Source: Larix kaempferi
Taxonomy: Eukaryota > Streptophyta > Pinopsida > Pinales > Pinaceae
DNA length: 64,000 nt
Assembly (NCBI GenBank): GCA_027924585.1
Contig: BSBM01000200.1
Span: 2,170,001 to 2,234,000, forward strand
Reading direction: 5' to 3'
In this document: positions 38,691 through 50,265 of the stretch, piece by piece
How the letters are laid out: the number at the start of each line of letters is the position of its first letter
Position numbering within the stretch: position 1 is the stretch's first letter
The notes under the pieces: model-generated
The model's database searches: none
Seen by the model: only the letters and a program-made list of their open reading frames with translations
What the model was told of the DNA's origin: nothing
Program-made: the position numbers and the translations under genes

Positions 38691-39479
38691 GAAATAAGAA
38701 AAGCTTACTTCCCCCGTTTTTTAAAATCACAGCTTCTAGAAGGTTTACATGATTTCTTAAAAAACACGAGTTTTTAGAAAATGTGTTTTATTTCATAAAT
38801 GGAATCAATAAACTATGCACATTCTACGTCATAACGACTTTCTATAGTTTGCGCATGCGTTTGGAAATAAGAAAAGCTTACTTCCCCCGTTTTTTAAAAT
38901 CACAGCTTCTAGAAGGTTTACATGATTTCTTAAAAAACACGAGTTTTTAGAAAATGTGTTTTATTTCATAAATGGAATCAACAAAGTCTGCACATTCTAC
39001 ATCATAACGACTTTCTATAGTTTGCGCATGATTCCGGAAATAAGAAAAGCTTACTTCCACCGTTTTTTAAAATCACAGCTTCTAGAAGGTTTACATGATT
39101 TGGTAAAAAACATGAGTTTTTAGAAAATGTGTTTTATTTCATAAATGGAATCTACAAAGTATGCACATTCTACGTCATAACGACTTTCTATAGTTTGCGC
39201 ATTCGTCCGGAAATAAGAAAAGCTTACTTCCAGAGTTTTTTAAAATCACAGCTTCTAGAAGGTTTACATGATTTCGTAAAAAACACGAGTTTTTAGAAAA
39301 TGTGTTTTATTTCATAAATGCAATCTACAAAGTATGCACATTCTACGTCATAACGACTTTCTATAGTTTGCGCAAGCGTCCGGAAATAAGAAAAGCTTAC
39401 TTCCCCCGTTTTTTAAAATCACAGCTTCTAGAAGGTTTACATGATTTCTTAAAAAACACGAGTTTTTAGAAAATGTGTT

Positions 39480-40435
39480 TTATTTCCTAAATGTTATCAA
39501 CAAAGTATGCACATTCTACATCATAACGACTTTCTATAGTTTGCGCATGCGTCTGGAAATAAGAAAAGCTCACTTCCACCGTTTTTTAAAATCACAACTT
39601 CTAGAAGGTTTACATGATTTCGTAAAAAACACGGGTTTTTAGAAAATGTGTTTTATTTCATAAATGGAATATACAAAGTATGGATATTCTACATCATAAC
39701 GACTTTCTATAGTTTGCGCATGCGTCCGGAAATAAGAAAAGCTTACTTCCCCCGTTTTTTAAAATCACAGCTTCTAGAAGGTTTACATGATTTCGTAAAA
39801 AACATGAGTTTTTAGAAAATGTGTTTTATTTCATCAATGGAATCAACAAAGTATGCACATTCTACATCATAACGACTTTCTATAGTTTGCGCATGCGTCC
39901 GGAAATAAGAAAAGCTTACTTCCACAGTTTTTTAAAATCATAGCTTCTAGAAGGATTACATAATTTCGTAAAAAACATGAGTTTTTAGAAAATGTGTTTT
40001 ATTTCATAAATGGAATCAACAAAGTATGCACATTCTACGTCATAACGACTTTCTATAGTTTGCGCATGAGTCCGGAAATAAGAAAAGCTTACTTCCCCCG
40101 TTTTTTAAAATCACAGCTTCTGGAAGGTTTACATGATTTCTTAAAAAACAAGAGTTTTTAGAAAATGTGTTTTATTTCATAAATGGAATCAACAAAGTAT
40201 GCACATTCTACGTCATAACGACTTTCTATAGTTTGCGCATGCGTCCGGAAATAAGAAAAGCTTACTTCCACAGTTTTTTAAAATCACAGCTTCTAGAAGG
40301 TTTACATGATTTCGTAAAAAACATGAGTTTTTAGAAAATGTGATTTATTTCATAAATGGAATCTACAAAGTATCGACATTCTACATCATAACGACTTTCT
40401 ATAGTTTGCGCATGCGTCCGGAAATAAGAAAAGCT
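39480..40435. repeat. Distant duplicate of 2695-3650
   Basis: It carries the same private variants in the same order as the segment near the left end of the array, offset about 36,785 bp (CTAAATGTTATC at 39487, TATCGACATTC at 40371). Confidence 0.85.
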
Positions 40436-40459
40436 TACTTCCCCCGTTTTTTAAAATCT

Positions 40460-41400
40460 CAGCTTCTAGAAGGTTTAAATGATTTCTTAAAAAACACGAG
40501 TTTTTAGAAAATATGTTTTATTTCATAAATGGAATCAACAAAGTATGCACATTCTACGTCATAACGACTTTCTATAGTTTGCGCATGCGTCCGGAAATAA
40601 GAAAAGCTTAATTCCCCCGTTTTTTAAAATCTCAGCTTCTAGAAGGTTTAAATGATTTCTTAAAAAACACGAGTTTTTAGAAAATGTGTTTTATTTCATA
40701 AATGGAATCAACAAAGTATGCACATTCTACATCATAACGACTTTCTATAGTTTGCGCATGATTCCGGAAATAAGAAAAGCTTACTTCCACCGTTTTTTAA
40801 AATCACAGCTTCTAGAAGGTTTACATGATTTGGTAAAAAACATGAGTTTTTAGAAAATGTGTTTTATTTCATAAATGGAATCTACAAAGTATGCACATTC
40901 TACGTCATAACGACTTTCTATAGTTTGCGCATGATTCCGGAAATAAGAAAAGCTTACTTCCCCCGTTTTTTAAAATCACAGCTTCTAGAAGGTTTACATG
41001 ATTTCTTAAAAAACACGAGTTTTTAGAAAATATGTTTTATTTCATAAATGGAATCAACAAAGTATGCACATTCTACGTCATAACGACTTTCTATAGTTTG
41101 CGCATGCGTCCGGAAATAAGAAAAGCTTAATTCCCCCGTTTTTTAAAATCTCAGCTTCTAGAAGGTTTAAATGATTTCTTAAAAAACACGAGTTTTTAGA
41201 AAATGTGTTTTATTTCATAAATGGAATCAACAAAGTATGCACATTCTACATCATAACGACTTTCTATAGTTTGCGCATGATTCCGGAAATAAGAAAAGCT
41301 TACTTCCACCGTTTTTTAAAATCACAGCTTCTAGAAGGTTTACATGATTTGGTAAAAAACATGAGTTTTTAGAAAATGTGTTTTATTTCATAAATGGAAT
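40460..41400. repeat. 3-monomer (519-bp) tandem duplication with TAATTCCCCC variants
   Basis: AAAAGCTTAATTCCC occurs at about 40602 and 41121, 519 bp apart, with flanking monomers (AATCTCAGCTTC, GCGCATGATTCCGG) repeated in the same order. This is a recent local amplification independent of the one at 27-28 kb. Confidence 0.85.
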
Positions 41401-41699
41401 CTACAAAGTATGCACATTCTACGTCATAACGACTTTCTATAGTTTGCGCATTCGTCCGGAAATAAGAAAAGCTTACTTCCAGAGTTTTTTAAAATCACAG
41501 CTTCTAGAAGGTTTACATGATTTCGTAAAAAACACGAGTTTTTAGAAAATGTGTTTTATTTCATAAATGCAATCTACAAAGTATGCACATTCTACGTCAT
41601 AACGACTTTCTATAGTTTGCGCATGCGTCCGGAAATAAGAAAAGCTTACTTCCCCCGTTTTTTAAAATCACAGCTTCTAGAAGGTTTACATGATTTCTT

Positions 41700-43822
41700 A
41701 AAAAACACGAGTTTTTAGAAAATGTGTTTTATTTAATAAATGGAATCTACAAAGTATGGACATTCTACGTCATAACGACTTTCTATAGTTTGTGCATGCG
41801 TCCGGAAATAAGAAAAGCTTACTTCCACCGTTTTTTAAAATCACAGCTTCTAGAAGGTTTACAAAATTTCGTAAAAAACACGAGTTTTTAGAAAATGTAT
41901 TTTATTTCATCAATGGAATCAACAAAGAATGGACATTCTACGTCATAACGACTTTCTATAGTTTGAGCATTCGTCCGGAAATAAGAAAAGCTTACTTCCA
42001 CCGTTTTTTAAAATCACAGCTTCTAGAAGGTTTACATGATTTCGTAAAAAACACGAGTTTTTAGAAAATGTGTTTTATTTCATAAATGGAATCTACAAAG
42101 TATGCACATTCTACGTCATAACGACTTTCTATAGTTTGCGCATGCATTTGGAAATAAGAAAAGCTTACTTCCCCCGTTTCTTAAAATCACAGCTTCTAGA
42201 TGGTTTACATGATTTCTTAACAAACACGAGTTTTTAGAAAATGTGTTTTATTTCATAAATGGAATCTACAAAGTATGCACATTCTACATCATAACGACTT
42301 TCTATAGTTTGCACATGCGTTTGGAAATAAGAAAAGCTTACTTCCCCCGTTTTCTAAAATCACAGCTTCTAGAAGGTTTAAATGATTTCTTAAAAAACAC
42401 GAGTTTTTAGATAATGTGTTTTATTTCATAAATGGAATCTACAAAGTATTCACATTCTACGTCATAATGACTTTCTATAGTTTGCGCTTGCGTCCGGAAA
42501 TAAGAAAAGCTTACTTCCCCCGTTTTTTAAAATCACAGCTTCTAGAAGGTTTACATGATTTCGTAAAAAACACGAGTTTTTAGAAAATGTGTTTTATTTC
42601 TTAAATGGAATCTACAAAGTATGCACATTCTACGTCATAACGACTTTCTATAGTTTGCGCTTCCGTCCGGAAATCAGAAAAGCTTACTTCCACCATTTTT
42701 TAAAATCACAGCTTCTAGAAGGTTTACATGATTTCTTAAAAAACACGAGTTTTTAGAAAATGTGTTTTATTTCATAAATGGAATCAACAAAGTATGGACA
42801 TTCTATGTCATAACGACTTTCTATAGTTTGCGCATGCATTTGGAAATAAGAAAAGCTTACATCCCCGGTTTTTTAAAATCACAGCTTCTAGAAGGTTTAC
42901 ATGATTTCTTAAAAAACACGAGTTTTTAGAAAATGTGTTTTATTTCATAAATGGAATCAACAAAGTATGCACATTCTACTTCATAACGACTTTCTATAGT
43001 TTGCGCATGCGTTTGGAAATAAGAAAAGCTTACTTCCCCCGTTTTTTAAAATCACAGCTTCTAGAAGGTTTACATGATTTCTTAAAAAACACGAGTTTTT
43101 AGAAAATGTGTTTTATTTAATAAATGGAATCTACAAAGTATGGACATTCTACGTCATAACGACTTTCTATAGTTTGTGCATGCGTCCGGAAATAAGAAAA
43201 GCTTACTTCCACCGTTTTTTAAAATCACAGCTTCTAGAAGGTTTACAAAATTTCGTAAAAAACACGAGTTTTTAGAAAATGTATTTTATTTCATCAATGG
43301 AATCAACAAAGAATGGACATTCTACGTCATAACGACTTTCTATAGTTTGAGCATTCGTCCGGAAATAAGAAAAGCTTACTTCCACCGTTTTTTAAAATCA
43401 CAGCTTCTAGAAGGTTTACATGATTTCGTAAAAAACACGAGTTTTTAGAAAATGTGTTTTATTTCATAAATGGAATCTACAAAGTATGCACATTCTACGT
43501 CATAACGACTTTCTATAGTTTGCGCATGCATTTGGAAATAAGAAAAGCTTACTTCCCCCGTTTTTTAAAATCACAGCTTCTAGATGGTTTACATGATTTC
43601 TTAACAAACACGAGTTTTTAGAAAATGTGTTTTATTTCATAAATGGAATCTACAAAGTATGCACATTCTACATCATAATGACTTTCTATAGTTTCGCATG
43701 CGTCCGGAAATAAGAAAAGCTTACTTCCCCCGTTTTTTAAAATCACAGCTTCTAGAAGGTTTACATGATTTCTTAAAAAACACGAGTTTTTAGAAAATGT
43801 GTTTTATCTCATAAATGGAATC
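41700..43822. repeat. Higher-order block, copy C, part left of the retrotransposon
   Basis: This follows the order of variant monomers found at about 16.1-18.8 kb and 7.4-8.9 kb (GTGCATGCGTCC, TTCCGTCCGGAAATCAG, CATCCCCGG, AGTTTCGCATG). It contains an 8-monomer step (1,384 bp between the matching points 41792 and 43176). The block resumes at 50872 on the other side of the insertion. Confidence 0.85.
43818..43822. other. Target-site duplication, left copy
   Basis: GAATC immediately precedes the left LTR and is repeated at 50872-50876. Five bases is the normal length for copia integrase. Confidence 0.95.
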
Positions 43823-44427
43823 TGTTAAATTTTCAGAATTTACTTCAATCTGATCTAGGATCTTAACTGAGAGAACAACATGTACAGCATATCTACAGCA
43901 TATCAATCATGGAGACAATAATGCAAGCACACAAGAGACACAAAGATTTACTTGGGGAAAACCATAAAGGTGAAAAACCCCAATAACTTCCTCAGAGATA
44001 GATAGAGCAATGATACAACCAACCAATAGAGATAGCCATAACCTAGCAGCAATCCTCCTCCTCCATAAGTGCACCTCTCCTCCTTGAGAGCATGTGTGAG
44101 AAGTGAGTGAGTAAATAGAGTGCCTCCCGCACTCTATTTATACTTGACTTGACTTGTCTTTTTACCTAACTCATGTCGGCTCGAACTTAACCACATAACA
44201 TAATGCTGAGTGGGCCGACCCCCAATAGGGTGGTCTAATAACCCTTTGACCCACATGACTTATACAGGGCCGACCCCAAACAAGGTGGTCTAATAACCCA
44301 TCAAGTATAAGTTACGACACTTACAATATAAATGACGACACTTCCTTATAGAGGAATAATACCATCTCTATAGGAATACAATATACATATATGTGAAATA
44401 CATTCCAAAGTTACATATACATCAACA
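43823..44427 (-). mobile_element. 3' LTR of the complete copia element (605 bp)
   Basis: It starts TGTTAAATTTTC and ends CATCAACA, giving the TG...CA ends of an LTR, and is bounded by the target-site duplication on the left and the PPT on the right. It is nearly identical to 50266-50871. Differences seen are A/G plus a 1-base indel in the first 12 bases, and C at 44215 versus T at 50659. Confidence 0.97.
44134..44142 (-). promoter_or_regulatory. TATA box in the 3' LTR
   Basis: The minus strand reads TATAAATAG. Being in the 3' LTR, any transcript started here would run leftward into satellite DNA. Confidence 0.6.
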
Positions 44428-44436
44428 CTCCCTCTT
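44428..44436 (-). other. Polypurine tract of the complete copia element
   Basis: The minus strand reads AAGAGGGAG directly before the 3' LTR, the expected primer site for plus-strand synthesis. Confidence 0.85.
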
Positions 44437-44689
44437 AACTAGGAAGGTATTTCTCAGCACAGTTCTTCTAGCACAAGTCATCTTCTCTGGATCATCGTCA
44501 CTGGATAATCGTCATCGAGTCATCATCATCGTCACTGCTGCTGCTATCTCAATCAATCTCTGAATCTACTCGTCATAGGAAGTTCTACAGAGCCAGTCCT
44601 TTTTCATACTGGATGTAGGCCCACCACCTGCAGGTCTTCGTCATCACTGGCCATACTGTGGAATCCTCAGGACTTATTACGTGCGTCAC

Positions 44690-45275
44690 AAAACCTCGAA
44701 AGAGCATCCCAGGATGTTACAGGTACACAACTCCGACCTGTAGGATCTCCCAGGGCGCTATTACATGTGACCCCACCACAAAACCTCGCAAGAGCATCTC
44801 AGGATGTTACGGGTACACAACTCCGACCTGAAATCTCCCAGGGCACAAATTACATGTGGTCCACCACAAAACCTCGCAAGAGCATCTCAGGATGTTACGG
44901 GTACACAACTCCGACCTGAAATCTCCCAGGGCAACGAATTACATGTGGTCATGGCAAAACCTCGCAAGAGCATCCCAGGACTGATTACGGGCACACAGCC
45001 CAACCTATCGGATCTCCCAGGGAAACGAATTACATGCCATAGGACAAAACCTCGCAAGAGCATCTGCGAGATATCCCAGGGCGCTATTATATGCCATAGG
45101 CAAAACCTCGAAAGACTATCTGCAGATCTCCCAGGGCAATGAATTACATGTCCTCCCAGAGCAAAACCTCGAAAGAGCATTTGCCAGATGTCCCAGGGCA
45201 CCGAATTACATGCCATAGGCAAAACCTCGAAAGACCATCTGCAAATCTCCCAGGGCAACGAATTACATGCTCATC
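44690..45275. repeat. Irregular tandem repeat in the copia 3' region (about 88 and 58 bp units)
   Basis: The phrase AAACCTCGCAAGAGCAT or close variants recurs eight times (44691, 44781, 44868, 44957, 45047, 45103, 45164, 45222). Spacing is about 87-90 bp in the first part and 56-61 bp in the second. The shorter unit lacks the TGTTACGGGTACACAACTCC portion. Open frames on both strands (44804-45142 and 44887-45258) only translate these repeats and are not genes. Confidence 0.9.
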
Positions 45276-45324
45276 TGCACAACCTGATCCACGGCCATAG
45301 AGTATCAACCTGATACTCACCATA

Positions 45325-45900
45325 CATCATCCTGATGTATCCATGATCATCCTGATCATCATCACTGCAACGTCCTGCTGCATGTCATCTGGAGCAACAT
45401 CCTGAAGCTCGTCATCTATGATCATCCTGATCATCACTGCAACATCCTGCTGCATGATCCACCTGATCATCAATGCATCTACCTGATGCATACCAAGTAT
45501 CATACATGATCCTCCTGATCATCAATGTATCCACCTGATACAAATACATGATACATATCATCATACATGATCCTCTTGATCATCAATGCATCTACTTGAT
45601 GCATACCAAGTATCATACATGATCCTCCTGATCATCAATGTATCCACCTGATACAAATACATGATACATATCATCATACATGATCCTCCTGATCATCAAT
45701 GCATCTACCTGATGCATACCAAGTATCTACCTGATACATATCATCATACATGATCCTCCTGATCATCAATGTATCCACCTGATACAAATACAAATACATG
45801 ATACATATCACCATACATGATCCACCTGATCATACAATGTATCCACTTGATACATATACAGATACATGGTCCAAGCATCCAACATGATGCATACATACAT
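45325..45900. repeat. 113-bp tandem repeat in the copia 3' region
   Basis: A unit built from TACATGATCCTCCTGATCAT and TGCATCTACCTGATGCATACC blocks repeats with a 113-bp period (CCAAG at 45493, 45606 and 45719). The sequence is rich in short inverted words such as TGATCA and ATGCAT. Flanks at 45325-45430 and 45840-45900 are degenerate versions. A minus-strand open frame at 45830-46030 has no recognisable domain and overlaps the repeat edge. Confidence 0.9.
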
Positions 45901-46039
45901 ACATAAAATGATCCAACTGATAATATCCAAGCAGAAACCAGAACATCATCCTGATGCTCATCATCCAGCGCTTACATCCACAGCCATGTGAAGGATCCTC
46001 CTTCCAACATGCTTGGAATGGCTTCAGCAAATGTGTCCA

Positions 46040-46888
46040 TCACTTCTTCCTCGAAGTATCCTTGATCTGAAGCACGCCAAGCCTCTCTCTGAAGTACTCG
46101 AACTTCACCCTGGCTAGTGGCTTCATCAGCACATCTGCAATCTGCTCGTCCGTCGCAACATACAGGAGCTTCACAGCTCCTCTCTGCACCATATCCCTGA
46201 TATAGTGATATTTGATCTCTATGTGTTTCGACCTGTCATGAAACACTGGGTTCTCGGACAGCTTCACACAACTCTTGTTATCATAGAAGATACCAGTAGC
46301 CTCCAACGGGAGATCAAATAACTCAGACAGTAGCTTCCGTAGCCATACTGCCTCACAACTAGCTGAACAGGCTGCAACATACTCTGCCTCAGCTGTACTC
46401 AGTGCTACGCAGGACTGCTTCCTGCTAAACCAAGAGATCACACCTGATCCCATACTGAAGCAGCACCCAGATGTGCTCTTCCTGTCTGCAGCACTGCCAG
46501 CCCAATCTGAATCAACATAACCTTCCAGGTTAAACTTTTGATTCGCCTCATACCTGAGCCCATAATCCACTGTACCCTTCAGGTACCTCAGAACATGCTT
46601 TACAGTAACCAGGTGAACACTTCTCGGATCCGTCAGGAACTGGCTCAATGTGTTCACAGCAAAGCAAATGCCTGGTCTCGTGTTCGTCAGGTACATCAAG
46701 GACCCAATCATCTGACGATACATAGAGACATCAACTGACTCAGATGAAGCATCACATAGAAGCTTCAGATTCGATGCCATAGGTGTGGCCATGGCCTTGC
46801 AATCCATCATCCCAAACCTCTTTGGGATCTCTACTGCATACTTCCCTTGTCCAAGGAAGATTCTATCTGCACTTTGCCACACCTCCAT
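46040..46888 (-). pseudogene. Copia pol 3' end: connection region and RNase H (282 codons open)
   Basis: This frame encodes the C-terminal part of a Ty1/copia polyprotein. RNase H degrades the RNA strand of the RNA-DNA hybrid during reverse transcription in the virus-like particle. Residues 59-79 match the connection segment that ends TRPxICFAVNTLSQF, with Gly at 73 where Asp is usual. The RNase H core follows, with DSDWAG (126-131), DRKSTSG (135-141), STAEAEY (164-170) and DNKSCVKLSENPVFHDRSKH (203-222); the catalytic acidic residues appear present. HIEIKYHYIRD and ADVLxKPLAR near the end are typical of the family (here ADVLMKPL, Met for the usual Thr). The first Met is internal to the polyprotein. 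Upstream the frame is broken by a 2-nt shift just before MEVWQ, so it cannot be made as part of pol. Confidence 0.93.
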
Positions 46889-47094
46889 GCCAAAAACAAA
46901 TAGTGCATCATCCCCAAGTTCTTCATCTCGAACTCGGTAGTAAGCTTCCGCTGCGTGTCGGCAATCAATCTATCTTCACCATACCAAGTTCTGGGAGCTT
47001 GCTTCAAGCCATACAAGGCTTTCTTCAATCTGCATCCATATGACTCCCTGTCAGGTCTTGGAACTGCATCCCAAACATCTTCTTCATGATCTAC
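46831..47094 (-). pseudogene. Deleted reverse transcriptase remnant of copia pol
   Basis: Read on the minus strand from 47094, the open frame gives VWDAVPRP, then GCRLKKALYGLKQAP, RTWY, GEDRLIAD and FEMKNLGMMHY before losing frame. These pieces belong to the start, middle and end of a copia reverse transcriptase, joined with the intervening parts missing. One deletion seems to fall at GCR, removing the N-terminal palm and fingers including the first catalytic Asp region. A second lies between WY and GED and removes the YVDD catalytic motif. An in-frame TGA lies two codons upstream of 47094. After MMHY a net 2-nt insertion shifts the frame relative to the RNase H frame starting at 46888. The enzyme cannot be functional. 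Motif identity is from family knowledge; the extent of loss is inferred from normal domain length. Confidence 0.85.
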
Positions 47095-47739
47095 GGATCA
47101 TGGCATTCCATTTCTTCATCCCAGATCCTGGGAACTTCAATATCTTCAATAGATATCTTTCTTGCTGGAACAAATGTTGTAGTCCTTTTGTAGGAGATGG
47201 CATATGATCTTTCCTACACAACAAGTTAAATTGCATGATTAGAAAACATCTTATAGTTTTCAGAACAAATTCTTACACATAAAGAAATATGCCATACAGT
47301 CATGCAATTATCTTAGCCAATGCTTCAATACAACATTTATCCATATCCCGTAACTTTCTAGATGCCTTCCAATCTCTACCAGAACATTGTTAAGAGTGTG
47401 CACAACTCCCAACATGTCAGCAAAGAGGTTTCATTCTAGATAAGTAGCAATGGAATGTTGTACAGTGCCATAGGCTACTTACCCATGCATATTAGTAGTA
47501 TACTGTTCATCAATGCAATTATTCTAATATGCATAATACACAACCTAATTCTAGGAACATCAGCATATACATTATTGAACAGTATTATTTAAGAAATGAC
47601 AATTCAAATACTTATCTTTGTTTGTTCGTTGGGTGGACTCCCTCTGAGTCTTTGCTTCCTTGCAGGAGCTGCTGGAGTCCTAATCTGAGGTAGCTTCTTC
47701 TACACCTTTCTGTTGTGAAATGTAGAGAGATGATCAACT

Positions 47740-47875
47740 CCCTCTGAATATCTGCATCCTTGCAGAAACTACTGAAGTGTGCTCCTTTGCTTTCTTGCAG
47801 GAACAACTAGAGTGTGCTCCTTTGCTTTCTGGCAGGAGCAACTGGAGTGTGCTCCCTCTTGATCTTTGCTTCCTG
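47740..47875. repeat. 35-bp short tandem repeat in the copia internal region
   Basis: GAGTGTGCTCC or GAAGTGTGCTCC recurs at 35-bp spacing (GTGTGCTCC at 47777, 47812 and 47847), linked to TTGCAGGAACAACT or TGGCAGGAGCAACT. A weaker related copy (TTGCAGGAGCTGCTGG) lies near 47662. Confidence 0.75.
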
Positions 47876-49089
47876 AATTACTTGTTCTTGAACTCATATT
47901 CATCCTTGGTCCCTATGCATGCTTATTAGTATCATGAATGTGTTATCCTTGTGATCTCATATAAAATCATACATTCATTAGTATACTATTAAAACACAAT
48001 AATCTCAAGCATGTATAGTCATGATCATTTCAAACAGAAATAATAAGCATGAGCATTCAAGGATTCTTATGGTTAGTCAAATCATAAGAAACATAACATG
48101 TCTAAACCTGTAATTACTCAAGCCTGTGACTCTTCAGGTTAGTTGAATCATCAATCAAGATAAGATATAAAATGCATAAAACCTGTGATTATTCAAGCCT
48201 ATACTTTCATGATTCTTCTGGTTAGTCATATCATCAATTATAATAATATACATCCAACCATGATTATTCAAACCTATGGCTTCATGAATAATTATTATCA
48301 ACAACAGTATAAGATCCTAACACAAGGTAGGATTTTAGCTTGATATAGGAAAAACATACCTGGATTATCATGTTAGCTAGTTATGTCTAACATACCTGTA
48401 TAATGTCTTTTGGTTCTCTTTAGTGACTTGTGCTAGTAACCTGCATGTCTTCATAAGTTAACCATTATAAAACCAAGTTATACATACCTCGTGACTGGAT
48501 CTTGTAGATCCATGACAATGGATGAATCTTTGTCCTCATGTTATCATGATCATTTGTTCTTGGACCAGAACATGATCTGTCTTTCTTGGTGTACCTTTCA
48601 TGTTAGTAGACAACATAAACCTCATACAACACCATAATGTATTAGTATGATCATAAGTCTCAACACCCTAACCAATGAATATCTTCTATCATGCATTCAT
48701 AATTTTGTTAAGGTGATACGACAAATATAAAATCAAAATTGTACTAACCGTAATAACATGAATACAAACATACCATAAACTTAATCATGGACAAATATCG
48801 AAACATACCTCGATGAGTCATACCTGTCGAGATCACTTGTAATCTTCTTATGTAAGGCCTTAGCCTCATCTCCCTCTGAAACAGGAACTTCTTCACTTAT
48901 GCAAGTGATTAACCCAATCCACTTGATTTGCAAGAACTGGACCTTGAGCTGGATATGGGTTTGTCAGAGAAACCCCAAAAATTCAAACTTTGAATTTCAA
49001 ACTTCTGATAGGATAGAAATATGTGCCTTGATGAGCTGATCAAGTTGGTATATTCAGAATTTGAAAACTGCAAAGTTTCACTCCTCAAT

Positions 49090-49430
49090 TTTGCCTTTGA
49101 AACTTCTAGATTCACTGGACGTGACCCTGAAATGGGGTTTGATGAAGCCCACTCTTTTTCCCCATCAAAATGTTTGATCCAAAGCTCTAAGCTTCTATTT
49201 TTCTGAGGAGCTTCCAGCCGTGGTCACAGATTTCAAAAATTCCCATTTTTACAGAAGCCCTAATTTTCCACTTTTCTGATCAAAGTCCCGAACTAGGGTC
49301 TAATCAAGCCCGGCCTTCTGCCCAACCAAAAATTCTGATCTTGGTCTCTAAATTTCTATTTTGATGAGTAGCATCCAGCCGTGGTCTCCGATTACAAAAA
49401 TTCCAACTTTCTCCAAAGCCCTAAATTCCG
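49090..49430. repeat. Degenerate 160-bp direct repeat in the copia leader
   Basis: CCAGCCGTGGTC occurs at 49214 and 49374, 160 bp apart, and surrounding phrases (CAAAAATTCC, AAGCCCTAA, TTCTATTTT, GAAGCCC/CAAGCCC) match in the same order with many differences. This is an old duplication. Confidence 0.7.
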
Positions 49431-49526
49431 GAAGCCATGAATGAAGGTACCAAAAAATAATTCTGTTTTGACAGAAATATGTACCTGATTGTTTCTGGTG
49501 TAACTCCGAAATTTTTGATCCACAGG

Positions 49527-49905
49527 GTCTGAAAAAGTTTCCTGAGATAGCTTGACCGGTTATCTTTCCATCCTGACAGGTCTGACCTCAATTGGATTCT
49601 CTGAGAGAGAGATATGCCAAATGTCGCAACGTGACCTGTTTTGGGATAAAACAGGAGAGCGAACTTGTACGGCGTGCCACGTGTCACTGTTTTAACTTCA
49701 GCCTCTGAAAACGTTTTCTGAGATAGCTCGGCCTGTTACCTTTCCATCCTGACAGGTCTGACCTCAATTGGACTCTCTCAGAGAGAGTTATGCCAAATGT
49801 CGCAACGTGACCTGTTTATGGGATAATACAGGAGAGCGAACTTGTACGGCGTTCCACGTGTCACTGGTTCGACTTCGGCCTCTGAAAAAGTTTTCTGAGA
49901 TAGTG
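49527..49905. repeat. 176-bp tandem repeat in the copia leader (about 2.1 copies)
   Basis: TCTGACCTCAATTGGA occurs at 49581 and 49757, and the following GAGAGAGA, ATGCCAAATGTCGCAACGTG and CACGTGTCACT blocks repeat. The second unit continues toward the PBS and is the part also seen at 1-230 of the window. Plus-strand open frames crossing it are incidental. Confidence 0.88.
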
Positions 49906-50253
49906 CAGACTGTGTACTACCTGTCACTTTTTACGAAATTTCATTTGGAGCTTCCTAGCCCAAGATATGACCTTTTTCCCAAGGTCACCTGATTTTGACT
50001 CAGATCTGGAAGAGGCAGAAACCCTATATTGTACAGATCATAAATCACAAAGTACAACGAATTAGAGGTTGTCCTTTGGAAACAAGATACCTGGAGATCT
50101 TAGCTTCGGCCTGTAACAATTTCAGATCCGAAAACATCTCCAAAACGGATTTATAGCGAAAGTGCTACGATGACTGGTTTTTGCTATATCAAGCCCTAGC
50201 ATTGTAAGTGCAACAAGTGTCATACATGCCATATCATGCCTTCTTTCAGGCTA

Positions 50254-50265
50254 GCTCTGATACCA
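50254..50265 (-). other. Primer-binding site (initiator Met tRNA) of the complete element
   Basis: The minus strand reads TGGTATCAGAGC directly next to the 5' LTR, as in the left element. Twelve bases match the plant initiator-Met tRNA end; the next bases (TAGC) depart from the common CAGG. Confidence 0.95.

Larger units (their letters stand above)
1859..43822. repeat. 173-bp satellite array, left part (about 242 monomers)
   Basis: Head-to-tail copies of a 173-bp AT-rich monomer fill this span without other sequence. Successive GTTTTATTTC landmarks fall at 2171, 2344, 2518 and 2691, spacings of 173, 174 and 173. Most monomers contain AAGCTT, TCTAGA, TCCGGA and GCATGC once each. Most differences between monomers are single substitutions, many at CpG sites, with a few 1-4 bp indels and one truncated monomer. 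All copies lie in one orientation. The span begins abruptly after a truncated copia element and ends at the target-site duplication of a younger one. I do not recognise the family. Its length and organisation resemble plant centromeric or heterochromatic satellites, which is inference. Confidence 0.98.
47095..49525 (-). mobile_element. Copia internal region without recognisable gag, protease or integrase
   Basis: Gag, protease and integrase should lie here, in about 2.4 kb. I recognise no zinc-knuckle, DSG-type protease motif, HHCC or DDE integrase motif and no long frame. The longest open frames (for example 48909-49115 and 49421-49687, minus strand) are short and unlike known proteins. The sequence is AT-rich with small direct repeats. 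It may be highly decayed coding sequence or unrelated filler captured by a non-autonomous element; the sequence alone does not decide. Confidence 0.7.

Noticed and set aside
1859-43822. CENP-B box in the satellite
   Set aside because: I looked for the TTCG...CGGGA pattern and found no match in the monomer.
44804-45258. Open frames of 112 and 123 codons on opposite strands
   Set aside because: Both translate the irregular 88/58-bp tandem repeat and have repetitive, domain-free products.
46538-47043. Plus-strand frames of 66 and 86 codons opposite RNase H and RT
   Set aside because: They are antisense shadows of clearly recognisable pol sequence on the minus strand.
49421-49687. 88-codon minus-strand frame as a possible gag start
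   Set aside because: It overlaps the leader's 176-bp repeat, lacks any gag motif and is not followed by more gag-like sequence.
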